Below are positions 38,416-47,287 of a stretch of 64,000 bases of DNA, in pieces (the stretch's first letter is position 1; each line of letters starts with the position of its first letter). The notes under the pieces are model-generated. The model worked only from the letters and a program-made list of their open reading frames with translations. It ran no database searches and was not told the origin of the DNA. The DNA comes from Gemmatimonas sp. UBA7669 (GTDB taxonomy: Bacteria; Gemmatimonadota; Gemmatimonadetes; Gemmatimonadales; Gemmatimonadaceae). The translations under genes were made by a program, and so were the position numbers. The stretch covers positions 62,001 through 126,000 of the forward strand of contig NZ_DLHL01000028.1 of the NCBI RefSeq assembly GCF_002483225.1. Direction: 5' to 3'.

Positions 38416-40323
38416 TCAGCAGGACCGGCACTTGTTGCTGTTCTTCGATCCCAGCTTGACCAGCAAGTCCACCGTCTCAAGGAAGGGCGGAATGCGCTGC
38501 ACGGGGCCGTTGGCCATGTCGGCCGTGGTCTGACCGCGGCGCGAGATGGCCTTCACGTCGGTGCCCTTGCTCATGAGGTACTCGATGAGCTCGTTGTCAC
38601 CGCGCGCCGCCGCATGGTGCATCGGGTTGTAGCCGTTGTGGTCACGCGCGTTGGGGTCGGCACCGATGGTCTCGATGAGATACTTGACCGCCGGAATCCA
38701 GGCATCGGGCGCGTGGCGATGCGAGTTGGCGGCATAGCCTTCCCCGTAGCCCACGCCTGACGCCGCGTGAATGGGATACACCCCCGGTCCACCGTCTGGC
38801 ACCGGCGGCAGCCCGCTCGGGTCACTGCTGCCCGCCGCACCCTCTTCGGGCGCCTCATCACCCGGCAGACGTCCCACCGGCTTGATGGTGGGAATGGTCG
38901 GGTCGGCCTTGTACTGCACCAGCAGCTTCATGGCCGGGACATCCAGCCCATAAGCGGCGCGCCAGAACGGCGTGGCGCCCACGGTGTTCACGCCCAGCAG
39001 GTCGAAGTTGTACGACATGAACCACAAGTGCTTCTTGAGTCGCACGTTGGGGTCCGCCCCGGCCTTGAGCATGCGCTCCATGAGCTCGAGGTGCGAGGTC
39101 TTCTGCTGATACTGCGCCGTCGGCTGCGGATACAGCGACTTGGGCGCCCACTGCGTGTTGATGACCGCGTAGAGCGCTGTGGCACCGGCATCACTCTGCA
39201 GCTTGACGTCCGCGCCCTTGTCCATGAGACGCGCGGCCATGTCGAAGCGGCCGTTGATGACCGCCATGAGCAGCGGGCTGGTGTGATCGCCCTCGCTCAC
39301 GTGATTCACGTTGGCACCGGCCGCGAGCAGCTTGTCGACGGCTTCATCGTGGCCTTCGCGCACCGCAAACAGCAGCGGCGTGAGCCCACCCTTGTTGCCA
39401 ATGAGTTCGCCGTACGACGGTCCACGCTGCTGGAAGCCCGTCGCCGGACGCGCCGAGTCACCGGCCGCGCGTCCAGCAGGCGCACCCTGAGCACCCGCCG
39501 CTGGTGCTGCTCCCGCTGGCGCAGCTGCCGCCGTCCGCTGTCCAGCGGCTCCCGCAGCGGCGGCTTCCGGCGCCCGGGCTGCCGGCGCCGAGGCTGCCGC
39601 TGTTTGCTGTTGCGGCGCCTGCGGCTGTTCCGCCGCCTTCAGCGCCGCCACCTTTCGCGCCCTCGCCGTCAGCAGCGTCCGGATTTCCCGCTCCTGCTTC
39701 GGGATATCCTCAATGCGCGACGCGGCCTCGATGCCCGCACCGCGCTTGATGAGCACGTCGATGGCATCCACACGACCGAAGGCCGCCGCCCACATGAGCG
39801 GCGTCTGGCCCCAGGCACTCTCGCGAATGTCCACCGGCACCTTGGCATCGAGCAATGCCGCGATCACTGCCGGGTTGCCGTACTGCGCGGCAAAGTGCAG
39901 CGGCGTGGCGCCACCCGTTGACGTTTCGGCCAGCGCGTTGGCGCCGTGCGAGAGCAGTAGCTTGACCACATCGGCACGGCCTTCACGCGCCGCGAGGTGC
40001 AGCGGCGTGTAGTTCCCGTTACGCGTGACGGCATCCACACGCGCGCCGGCAAACAGGAGCACCTGCGCCGAGTTGGCGTCGCCACGGCGCGCCGCCCAGT
40101 GCAGCGCCGACATGCCGTCGGCCTGCGCGGCGTTGACGTCGTTGCCCGCACGAATGAGCGTCCGCACCTGGGCCGTGTCACCGCGCATGACGGCGTCGGC
40201 CACCGGCGACTCGGCCGGCGTGAAGCGCGCCGCTCCCAACATCAGCGTGGCGGCGCAGGCCACCACGACCAGCGCCCCGCGTCGTGCGCGGGACGCTGAC
40301 GAATGTGCCGAGCGATCAGGCAT
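38416..40323 (-). CDS. Exported ankyrin-repeat protein
   Basis: A 635-residue exported protein with N-terminal signal/anchor (GALVVVACAATLMLGAARF). At least eight ankyrin repeats sit in two blocks, about 45-210 (DGMSALHWAARRGDANSAQV, NGNYTPLHLAAREGRADVVK, TGGATPLHFAAQYGNPAVIA) and about 305-600. An Ala/Pro/Gln-rich linker separates the blocks. The C-terminus ends in KCRSC, a possible metal- or heme-like Cys pair. ATG 40323 is chosen because it overlaps the end of the DUF1552 gene by 8 nt and is followed by the signal; an in-frame start at 40359 would overlap more. It forms an operon with DUF1552 and DUF1592 genes. A scaffold role is inferred. Confidence 0.9.
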   Translation of the reverse strand: MPDRSAHSSASRARRGALVVVACAATLMLGAARFTPAESPVADAVMRGDTAQVRTLIRAGNDVNAAQADGMSALHWAARRGDANSAQVLLFAGARVDAVTRNGNYTPLHLAAREGRADVVKLLLSHGANALAETSTGGATPLHFAAQYGNPAVIAALLDAKVPVDIRESAWGQTPLMWAAAFGRVDAIDVLIKRGAGIEAASRIEDIPKQEREIRTLLTARARKVAALKAAEQPQAPQQQTAAASAPAARAPEAAAAGAAGQRTAAAAPAGAAPAAGAQGAPAGRAAGDSARPATGFQQRGPSYGELIGNKGGLTPLLFAVREGHDEAVDKLLAAGANVNHVSEGDHTSPLLMAVINGRFDMAARLMDKGADVKLQSDAGATALYAVINTQWAPKSLYPQPTAQYQQKTSHLELMERMLKAGADPNVRLKKHLWFMSYNFDLLGVNTVGATPFWRAAYGLDVPAMKLLVQYKADPTIPTIKPVGRLPGDEAPEEGAAGSSDPSGLPPVPDGGPGVYPIHAASGVGYGEGYAANSHRHAPDAWIPAVKYLIETIGADPNARDHNGYNPMHHAAARGDNELIEYLMSKGTDVKAISRRGQTTADMANGPVQRIPPFLETVDLLVKLGSKNSNKCRSC

Positions 40324-41707
40324 TGGCGGAATTGAGGTTGAGGACGCCGGTGCTGTCACCGAACGACGTCATGTTCTCGAGGCCGAGCGTGTGCATCATG
40401 GAGAGCATCGCGTTGGCCATCGGCGTACCGTCCGGCGCCTTGATGTGCAGGTTGCCCGTGAGACGGTTCTCCGCCTTACCGAGCACGATGAGCGGGCAGC
40501 GGCGATGGTTGTGGAGATTCGAGTCACCCATGGGCGAACCGTAGATGATCATCGTCTTGTCCAGCATGTTCGACTCGCCTTCCTGAATGCTCTTGAGCTT
40601 GTCGAGGAAGTACGGCAGCATCGACACGTGGTACTTGTTGATCATCTGGAAGTCCTTCACGCCGCGCTCGGTACCGCCGTGGTGCGAGGCCGGATGGAAC
40701 GGCTTGTCCGTACCGCTCTCCGGGTAGGTGCGGCTCGATCCGTCGCGGCCCATCTTGAACGAGAACACGCGCGTGATGTCGGCCGCGAACGCCAGGGCCT
40801 GAATGTCGAACATCAGCTTGACGTGCTCGGCGAACGAGTCGGGCACACCGGCCGGCGCCTCGGGCAACTCGCGCACTTCACCGCTCGTGTTGCGCGCTTC
40901 GACGCGCTGGATACGACGCTCCACTTCGCGGATATCCGTCATGTAGCGGTCGAGACGGATACGGTCTTCCGGACCGAGCGCCGCCGTGAGTGACGACATT
41001 TCGCTGGCCACGAAATCCAGAATGCTGCGGCGCGTGCGGCGACGCTCGGCGCGCTCGGCGCTGGTGCCACCAACGCCGAAGAGCTTCTCGAAGGCCACAC
41101 GCGGATCACGAATGACCGGCAGCGGCTCGTTGGGCGACGCCCAGCTGATGGAGTCCGTGTACACGCAGGCATAGCCGTAGGCGCAGCCACCGGCCTGGTC
41201 CACGTTCTCGATGCAGAGTTGCATGGACGGGATGGGCGTTTCCTGTCCGAACTTCTGCGCATACATCTGATCGAGCGAGGTGCCGACGCGCACATCCGAG
41301 CCTTCCGTCTGCTTCGGATGCATGTGCGTGAGGAACACCGCGCTCGAGCGGAAGTGGTCGCCGCCGATTTCGTTGGGCGACGTGGGCTCGGCCTCACGCA
41401 CATCGGTGTTGCTGATGATGGTGAGGTAGTCGCGGTACTGATCGAGCGACGTGAGCGCCGTGGGCGACAGATCGTACTGCTTGCCCACTGCCTCGGGCGA
41501 CCAGAGGTAGTTCTTGGCGCCCCACTCGTTGCAGCCGGCCGCGCCGTGCACCATTTCGATGGCCACGAGACGGGGCGCCTGCTTGGCATCGAAGCCGCCG
41601 CGGCGTCCCACCGGGATCATGGCGTCGAGGTAGGGCAGCGCGATGGTGGCGCTCATGCCCTGCAGGAACCGGCGGCGCGGCATGGCCTTTCCGCTCAGAA
41701 ATTGCAT
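40316..41707 (-). CDS. DUF1552 family protein, Tat-exported
   Basis: A 463-residue member of DUF1552, a family best known from planctomycetes and other soil bacteria, with no settled function. The N-terminus MPRRRFLQGMSATIALPYLD is a Tat-type signal, predicting export of a folded and possibly metal-bound protein. Family elements are RLVAIEMVHGAAGCNEWG, HFRSSAVFLTHMHP, VGTSLDQMYAQKFG, and MIIYGSPMGDSNLHNHRRCP with His-rich residues that could bind metal. The fold resembles alkaline phosphatase/sulfatase-like proteins, which I state as recollection rather than evidence. It sits between DUF1592 and ankyrin genes in one operon. Confidence 0.9.
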   Translation of the reverse strand: MQFLSGKAMPRRRFLQGMSATIALPYLDAMIPVGRRGGFDAKQAPRLVAIEMVHGAAGCNEWGAKNYLWSPEAVGKQYDLSPTALTSLDQYRDYLTIISNTDVREAEPTSPNEIGGDHFRSSAVFLTHMHPKQTEGSDVRVGTSLDQMYAQKFGQETPIPSMQLCIENVDQAGGCAYGYACVYTDSISWASPNEPLPVIRDPRVAFEKLFGVGGTSAERAERRRTRRSILDFVASEMSSLTAALGPEDRIRLDRYMTDIREVERRIQRVEARNTSGEVRELPEAPAGVPDSFAEHVKLMFDIQALAFAADITRVFSFKMGRDGSSRTYPESGTDKPFHPASHHGGTERGVKDFQMINKYHVSMLPYFLDKLKSIQEGESNMLDKTMIIYGSPMGDSNLHNHRRCPLIVLGKAENRLTGNLHIKAPDGTPMANAMLSMMHTLGLENMTSFGDSTGVLNLNSANA

Positions 41708-41739
41708 CGGGTGTTCTCCGTGTAGTGTGCGAGCGTGAA

Positions 41740-44361
41740 TCAGCGGCCCCGGCTGCCAGCCGGTGCAGTGGAAGACGGCGCCGGTGCGGGCGCCGGAGAC
41801 GACTTGCCCGGCGCGGCCTGCTCGGCCCCGCCCTGAGCAACCAACGTGCGATAGCGGAACGCTTCGCTCTTCACCACACCCACGATGAACTCGTGCATGC
41901 GGTAGTCCTTGGCCCGTGCCGCCGCTTCGATGCGGCGCACCGTGGGCGCATCGTAGTACTCCACGCGGCGACCCAGCGCGTAGGCCATCAGGTTCTGTGT
42001 GAACGAGCGCATGAGCGGTACCGGGCGCTTGAGCAGCGCGGCCTGCAACTCACTCGGGCTCGACACCTTGGTGCCGTCGTAGAAGTCACCCTGCGTATCC
42101 AGCGCCTCACCGTTCTCCTTGATACGCCAGCGGCCCATGACGTCGAAGTTGTCGAGCGCGAGACCGATGGGGTCGATGAACTGGTGACAGGACTTGCAGG
42201 TCGCCGCGGCGCGGTGCACTTCCATGCGCTCGCGCGTGGTGAGCAGACGGCCTTCCTTGGCCTCGCCCACCTTTTCGAGGTCGGGCACGTTGGGCGGCGG
42301 CGGCGGCGGCGGGGAACCCATGAGCACTTCCATGACCCACTTGCCGCGCAGCACCGGCGAGGTGCGATTGGCGTGCGAGGTGAGCGTCAGCACGCTGCCA
42401 TGCCCCAGAATGCCGCTGCGCGGCGAACCCGCAGGGTAGTTGACCTTGCGGAAGTGGTCGCCCACAACACCCGGGATGTCGTAGTGACGCGCCAGCCCTT
42501 CGTTGATGAAGGTGTAGTTGGCCGTGAACAGGTCGTTGAGGCTACGGTTTTCGCGAACGAGGTAGTTGAAGAACAACTCCGTCTCGCGCCGCATGTCGTC
42601 CGACAACTGCTCGCGGAAATCGGGGAACTGGTTGGCATCGGGATGCACCAGCTCGATGTCCTGCAAACGCAGCCACTGCGCGGCAAAGCGCGTGGACAGC
42701 GCCTCACTACGCTTGTCGGCCAGGAGACGACGCGTCTGCTGCACCAGCACCGTCGTGTCCTGCAGACGGCCGCTGCGACCGAGGGCCACGAGCTGCGAAT
42801 CGGGCGGCGCGCCCCAGAGGAAGAACGAGAGCCGCGAGGCGAGATCCACACCCGCGACGGGCACACGGCCCTTGGCAGTTGCCGCGGCCGGCACTTCTTC
42901 GATGCGGAAGATGAAGTGCGGGCTGGCCAGCATGGCTTCCACCGCGGTGCGAATGCCGACTTCGAATCCACCGTCCTTGGCGCCGTCGTCGTAGAAGGTC
43001 ATGAGCGCCTTCACGTCATTGGCCTGCATGGGCCGGCGATAAGCCTGGGCACCAAGACGGCCGATGATCTTCTCCGCGCAGGGCCGCGCTTCGGCGGCCG
43101 ACAGCGGACGGCAGCTGAAGATGCGGCGGCGACTCGGGGTGTCCGACACGCCGGTGGGGTTGTACGGACCCGTGACCGCGAAGTTCTGAATGTGCGCCTG
43201 CACCGTGATGCCGGCCTGTGCACCGATCTGCGTGTCGGCGATGCTGTGGCCCAGCGGCACGATGTTGTCGTTGACCGGCCCTTCGAAGGTGCGCAGGAAG
43301 GTGGCCGTAATGCGATTGGGTCCCGCCTTGACCGGCACCGGCTTCGTGCGGATTTCCATGCCCTGCGGGTCAGCCTGCGACATGCCGCGATCGATGTCGA
43401 GCAAGGCCACGCGCTCACCATTCACCGAGACTTCGATCTTCTCGTCGAACGGCGCAGTGGAGGCAAACAGCTGGCCCGTGGGAATGGCGTGCAGCGTGAC
43501 GGTGAACACGTACTCACCATCGGCCGGGAAGGTATGCGTGACCGAGGTCCCGCCACGCGTCCCCACGGGCGCGCCTTCAACCTGCTCAAGCTGCGACGCC
43601 AGGCGCGGGATCTTGTACGTGCTGGTGGAGACGCTGGCCTTGGGGTCACCCACGGCCAGCCGGGCAATCTCGCTGGCGGCATCAAGATACGAGTCGAGCA
43701 ACGTGGCCGAGGGCAACTGCACGTCGGCGATGTTGTCGAAGTTCGCACTCTTGGTGTCGAGCGGCAGCCAGGTGCCGGCCTTCACGTCAATGGCCAGCAG
43801 GTCCTTTACCGCGCGCTCGTACTCGGCGCGATTGAGTCGCTGGAACGCGCGCGAGCCCGCATTGGGGTTGCGGGCGAACTGCGTGTCCATGGTGCGCTCG
43901 AGTGTGTTGAGCAGCACATCGAGCGTGTCGCCACCCGGCCGCGCACGTCCCGGCGGCGGCATCATGCCGGTGCGCAGCTTGTTGATCATCTTCTCCGCCA
44001 CTTCGGGCGCGGTCTGCCCAATCGTAGCGAGGTCGAAGTTCTGCAGCGTCAGGTTGCCCTGCCGGCGCTGATCACTGTGACAGCCGGCGCAGGTCTTCTT
44101 CACCACATCACCGAGCGCGACGTTGCTCATGGTGGTAGTGGGTGCCTTGCGGCGCAGCACCGGGTGCGCACCGTTACGCGCAACGGCGGCTGGCGTGCGT
44201 TCGTTCGACGCGTCGAGGAACGACAGGTCATACGAGGCCGGGGCCAGCGACGCAGGCTGCGGAGACGGCGCATCGCGGCGGGTGATCCCTTCGGGACCAT
44301 CGAGCGACGCGATCGCCAGCAGGGCGAGACAACCGGAACCAGCAACAACCAACGACTTCAT
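41740..44361 (-). CDS. DUF1592/DUF1588-type cytochrome protein (PSD-family), exported
   Basis: An 873-residue exported multi-domain protein. After a signal peptide comes a cytochrome-like N-terminal domain with one heme motif CAGCH (near residue 90) and MMPPPGRARPGGDTL. Then follow the planctomycete-type blocks: NRAEYERAVKDLLAIDVKAG, FLRTFEGPVNDNIVP, RPMQANDVKALMTFYDDGAK, ASRLSFFLWGAPPDSQL, and NYTFINEGLARHYDIPGV. GHGSVLTLTSHANRTSPVLR and the second CxxCH, CKSCHQFIDPIGLALDNFD (near 722), follow. A C-terminal DUF1585-like helix ends it. Two heme sites imply electron transfer. ATG 44361 has GGAGG upstream. It is the first gene of the DUF1592-DUF1552-ankyrin operon. Confidence 0.9.
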   Translation of the reverse strand: MKSLVVAGSGCLALLAIASLDGPEGITRRDAPSPQPASLAPASYDLSFLDASNERTPAAVARNGAHPVLRRKAPTTTMSNVALGDVVKKTCAGCHSDQRRQGNLTLQNFDLATIGQTAPEVAEKMINKLRTGMMPPPGRARPGGDTLDVLLNTLERTMDTQFARNPNAGSRAFQRLNRAEYERAVKDLLAIDVKAGTWLPLDTKSANFDNIADVQLPSATLLDSYLDAASEIARLAVGDPKASVSTSTYKIPRLASQLEQVEGAPVGTRGGTSVTHTFPADGEYVFTVTLHAIPTGQLFASTAPFDEKIEVSVNGERVALLDIDRGMSQADPQGMEIRTKPVPVKAGPNRITATFLRTFEGPVNDNIVPLGHSIADTQIGAQAGITVQAHIQNFAVTGPYNPTGVSDTPSRRRIFSCRPLSAAEARPCAEKIIGRLGAQAYRRPMQANDVKALMTFYDDGAKDGGFEVGIRTAVEAMLASPHFIFRIEEVPAAATAKGRVPVAGVDLASRLSFFLWGAPPDSQLVALGRSGRLQDTTVLVQQTRRLLADKRSEALSTRFAAQWLRLQDIELVHPDANQFPDFREQLSDDMRRETELFFNYLVRENRSLNDLFTANYTFINEGLARHYDIPGVVGDHFRKVNYPAGSPRSGILGHGSVLTLTSHANRTSPVLRGKWVMEVLMGSPPPPPPPNVPDLEKVGEAKEGRLLTTRERMEVHRAAATCKSCHQFIDPIGLALDNFDVMGRWRIKENGEALDTQGDFYDGTKVSSPSELQAALLKRPVPLMRSFTQNLMAYALGRRVEYYDAPTVRRIEAAARAKDYRMHEFIVGVVKSEAFRYRTLVAQGGAEQAAPGKSSPAPAPAPSSTAPAGSRGR

Positions 44362-44612
44362 CCCCGAACCTCCAGGCTCAGGCGGGTGTGGTCGGCGCGG
44401 TGGCGCAGGAGGGATCGCGTCACCGGAAAGGCCTATTACTGAAATTACGCGGACTGCCCCAAAAGTGTTTACGGCGTTCCTGACAGCGATCTTGCTCTCT
44501 CGGACGTTGAGGGGCATATACGCCGAGTCGTGGACTGAGACGTCCCGGTGATATGCCCGGCTAAGGCCGGTGCCCCACCCTTCCTCCCACTCCCCCCCTT
44601 TCGGAGGTCCAT

Positions 44613-45605
44613 GTGCGATCGCGCTGGATTGCGGCCGCTGGTGCAGCCGTCTCCCTGGCCCTGCCCGCCGGCTCGGCGCAGGCGCAGGCCCCTGCTTCAG
44701 GACGACTCAACCCCGTCATTGATCTGCTGAGCAGCAATCAGCCGGTCTTCGGCCTGTATGCCCCCGCCAACCGGCGCGCGCGGCCCGGTGGGCCCTCCCT
44801 GCCCCCGGACTCGGTCAAGTCCATGGCCCAGCTGGCCCAGGAAGCCTTGGCCTACAAGCGGGCGGACTATCTGTTCGAAGGCACGATGGAGTACAACTTC
44901 GACCAGAGCTACCCGGCCTTCCAGCAGTTCGCCACGGCTCTGGCCTCGGGCGGCAACCTGCAGAAGGGCAAGGCGCCCCGCTTCACGCACCCGGTGTTCG
45001 TGAAGACTCCCGAAATTGCCCCTGACCCGGCGGTGGCTGCGGCGCGCATTGGGAAGCAGCTCAACGAAGGGGTGAGCGGCATCGTGTTCGTGGACGTGCA
45101 GAGCGCCGATGAACTCAAGAAGGGTATCGCCGCGCTGCGCTTCAAGGCCAACGGCGGCACACGCAGCGACGACGTGGGCGGCGCCCCGGCGCGCTGGGGG
45201 ATGACGGAGGCCGAGTACAAGGCCAAGGCCGATCTCTGGCCGCTCAATCCCAAGGGTGAGCTGGTGACGTTCACCATCGTCGAAAGCAAGGAAGGCTTGG
45301 CGAAGATCCGCGAGATTGCCGCCGTGCCCGGTGTGGGTGTGCTCTTCCCCGGCGCCGGTACGCTGCGCGGCGTGTTCAGCACCACCGACGCCAACGGGCA
45401 GCGCAAGTTCGACGAAGCGGCCTGGGAAGCGGCCATTCAGTCGGTGCTGGCGGCCTGCAAGGAGTTCAAGGTCCCCTGCGGCTATCCGGCCGGCGCGGCC
45501 GACATCGAAATGCGCATGAAGCAGGGCTTCAGCGTCTTCGTGATCGGCTGGGGTGAGCCGGGCTTCAAGGCGGTAGAGTTGGGGCGCGCGGCCGGCAAGC
45601 GCTGA
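44613..45605 (+). CDS. Exported HpcH/HpaI aldolase-like protein with altered active site
   Basis: A 330-residue protein with HpcH/HpaI-type TIM-barrel features: a beta strand with EGVSGIVFVDVQSADEL, and FTIVESKEGLAKIREIAAV with the metal-binding Glu. Two other catalytic positions look changed. The usual Arg after the first strand is Lys (HPVFVKTPE), and the usual GPNDL motif with the metal-binding Asp reads FPGAGTLRG. It starts with a signal peptide (WIAAAGAAVSLALPAGSAQA), whereas classical members are cytoplasmic. The start is GTG 44613, seven bases after GGAGG. It is divergent from the DUF1592 operon by about 250 bp and followed by a terminator and the IS element. Confidence 0.82.
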   Translation: MRSRWIAAAGAAVSLALPAGSAQAQAPASGRLNPVIDLLSSNQPVFGLYAPANRRARPGGPSLPPDSVKSMAQLAQEALAYKRADYLFEGTMEYNFDQSYPAFQQFATALASGGNLQKGKAPRFTHPVFVKTPEIAPDPAVAAARIGKQLNEGVSGIVFVDVQSADELKKGIAALRFKANGGTRSDDVGGAPARWGMTEAEYKAKADLWPLNPKGELVTFTIVESKEGLAKIREIAAVPGVGVLFPGAGTLRGVFSTTDANGQRKFDEAAWEAAIQSVLAACKEFKVPCGYPAGAADIEMRMKQGFSVFVIGWGEPGFKAVELGRAAGKR

Positions 45606-45619
45606 GGGGGTTCTGACTG

Positions 45620-45666
45620 ACGGCCGGTAAGTGACCACGAGCGTCGCGCACCGGCCGTTGTGTTTT
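45620..45666 (+). terminator. Terminator after the HpcH-like gene
   Basis: ACGGCCGGT (45620-45628) pairs perfectly with ACCGGCCGT (45650-45658) across a 21-nt loop and is followed by TGTGTTTT. It lies 15 bp after the stop codon of the HpcH-like gene. Confidence 0.7.
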
Positions 45667-45834
45667 GAACAGCTCACGCAGAGGGAAGGAGGGCGCAGAG
45701 TCCGCAGAGCACGGCAGTCTGAGTTGAACCGCCTTGTCGCGGATGACGCGGATGAGGCGGAAACAGCACGGATCAGAAGAATGAAAATCGAAGCTCTCCC
45801 TGAGGCCCCTCTGCGCCCTCTGCGTCCTCCTTTC
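45667..45834. repeat. Family A repeat copy 3, left part, interrupted by the IS
   Basis: Begins GAACAGCTCACGCAGAGGGA followed by AGGAGGGCGCAGAG, contains the core TCGCGGATGACGCGGATGAG (45736 onward) and the shared AGAATGAAAATCGAAG, then CTCTGCGCCCTCTGCGTCC. It lacks the terminal CTCTGCGTGAG motif, which reappears on the far side of the insertion sequence at 47306. So the element was split by insertion. Confidence 0.75.
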
Positions 45835-45839
45835 CTTCT

Positions 45840-45853
45840 ATGAGAAGGGTCTT
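45840..45853 (+). repeat. Left subterminal inverted repeat of the IS
   Basis: ATGAGAAGGGTCTT, matching the right repeat in inverted orientation at 13 of 14 positions. It lies about 5 bp inside the inferred left end. Confidence 0.75.
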
Positions 45854-46125
45854 GTAGTCAAGGGCGACGTGGCGCCCGTGCGGCTGGTCGATGTACGTGG
45901 TGTCGTGCCGGCGTGTGGTTTGAGTGAATGCCGTGTGTCACGTGCGAACGAACCCCAGCGACCCCATACCACTCTTCTATCCGCACTCTCCGTCAGGACG
46001 GGGTGCATGCTGAGGTCCGATGGGTGGGCGGTGGATGCTGCCAACTCTGCGACGCTCTTAGGGGAGCAAGAGATGGATCGCAGTCATCCAGGACGCGGGC
46101 TGGGATCGCGCAACGGGTGGGCGGG
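45854..46125 (-). ncRNA. Predicted bridge RNA / seekRNA region of the IS
   Basis: A 272-bp non-coding stretch between the left inverted repeat and the transposase stop codon. In IS110-family elements the non-coding end encodes a structured guide RNA that binds both target and donor DNA and directs the recombinase. In the IS1111 group it lies 3' of the transposase gene, as here. Short inverted repeats are visible, for example GTCAGGACGG and GGACGCGGGC contexts, but I cannot define the RNA ends or guide loops by eye. The expected guide target would be the family A repeat arm. Confidence 0.5.
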
Positions 46126-47196
46126 TTACGCGGGGGATGCCGCGTGCCGCATTGGCTGATAGTCGGTGCCGGTGCGCCAGAGGGCATGGAGCAGGACGGC
46201 GAGTTTGCGAGCCACCGCGACGACGGCGCGCTTCTTCGCATTGGGCCCCCCGCGCACCATCAGGGCCTCCCCGAACCGGCGCAGGTCACACGGGGGAGCA
46301 AACGGGCCGAGGAGGTATTGCGCGGCGCTGACCAGGTAGCGGCGCGCCATGCGATCGCCCCGTTTGGTGATACGCAGTTGCGGCGACGATTGGCTACTCT
46401 CGTCCAGCTTCGGCACGAGGCCGAAGTACGCCCCCAGCTGGCGACTCGTCGCAAAGCGCGCGGGATCCTCCACGAGCAACACGAAGGCGAGGGCGGTGAG
46501 GGGACCGACGCCGGGAATCTGGCGGAGCCGCTGCGTCACGGGATAGTGCGTCGCGCCCAACCGCTCCAGCCGGTGATCATACGCGTGAATCTGCGTCGTC
46601 AGCGTCGCAATCATCGTAAGCAGCGGCGTGAGCGCCTCGGTCAACGCCAGGGGGAGGTGGGCCGCCGCCCGCGTGGCAAAGGCGTCGGCACCGCCGCTCG
46701 GCAGCCGCTGCCCGACACTCTTCACCGCGCCGCGCACATGATTGATCAATTGCGTGCGCGATTTGACGAGTTGATCGCGCGCGCGGAGCTGGGCCAGATG
46801 CGCCTGCGTCGCTTCGCTGCGATGCTGAATGGCGTGCAGCAACTGCACATCCACGCGCCCCAGCCGCGCGAGATAGGCCGCGTCCATCCGGTCGTTACGC
46901 CGGCTGCGGCGCCGCGCCCCGTACATCGCGCTCGGATCGGCGACGTACACCTCGTGTCCATATCCGGCCAGCTGCCGACTCACCCAGGGCGAATGCGTGC
47001 CCACCTCCAGCACCACCCGCACCGCGCCACGCTCGGCAAAGTAGCGCTGCAACGCCTGCGGCGTGGTCGCGATCGCGCGCTCCTCGACGGTGGTACCCGC
47101 GGCATCGATCACGCACAGCTGGCTCTGGCGGTCCCCGAGATCCACGCCGATCGTCAACGCGGGGAATCCGGTGATAGCTTCCGATGAGTGAGACAT
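46126..47196 (-). CDS. IS110-family transposase (DEDD recombinase)
   Basis: A 356-residue transposase. N-terminal RuvC-like DEDD domain: first Asp in LTIGVDLGDRQSQ, Glu in VVLEVGTHSPWV, and the paired Asp residues in RNDRMDAAYLARLGR, preceded by the coiled-coil region QHRSEATQAHLAQLRARD. C-terminal Transposase_20 domain: RLRQIPGVGPLTALAFVLL, RQLGAYFGLVPK, and TKRGDRMARRYLVSAAQYLL. All key residues appear present, so it may be active. ATG 47196 has the strong ribosome site CGGAGGTC 4-11 nt upstream; an in-frame GTG at 47241 lies upstream. Such enzymes act with a guide RNA and do not generate target duplications. Confidence 0.92.
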   Translation of the reverse strand: MSHSSEAITGFPALTIGVDLGDRQSQLCVIDAAGTTVEERAIATTPQALQRYFAERGAVRVVLEVGTHSPWVSRQLAGYGHEVYVADPSAMYGARRRSRRNDRMDAAYLARLGRVDVQLLHAIQHRSEATQAHLAQLRARDQLVKSRTQLINHVRGAVKSVGQRLPSGGADAFATRAAAHLPLALTEALTPLLTMIATLTTQIHAYDHRLERLGATHYPVTQRLRQIPGVGPLTALAFVLLVEDPARFATSRQLGAYFGLVPKLDESSQSSPQLRITKRGDRMARRYLVSAAQYLLGPFAPPCDLRRFGEALMVRGGPNAKKRAVVAVARKLAVLLHALWRTGTDYQPMRHAASPA

Positions 47197-47287
47197 GGCC
47201 GACCTCCGGTCAGGGGCCTCGCGGCCCGCGTAAGTGGTCACCTCTGGCGCGCACTCTAATTAGTGCGACGCCGCGACCAGCCGGGGG

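Noticed and set aside
41725..44442. A 905-residue open frame on the plus strand opposite the DUF1592 gene
   Set aside because: It is a shadow of the GC-rich gene: rich in Arg/His/Gly, without family motifs or ribosome site, while the minus strand encodes a clear protein.
45869..46159. Small open frames in the non-coding end of the IS
   Set aside because: The region is better explained as the guide-RNA segment; the frames lack ribosome sites and recognisable products.
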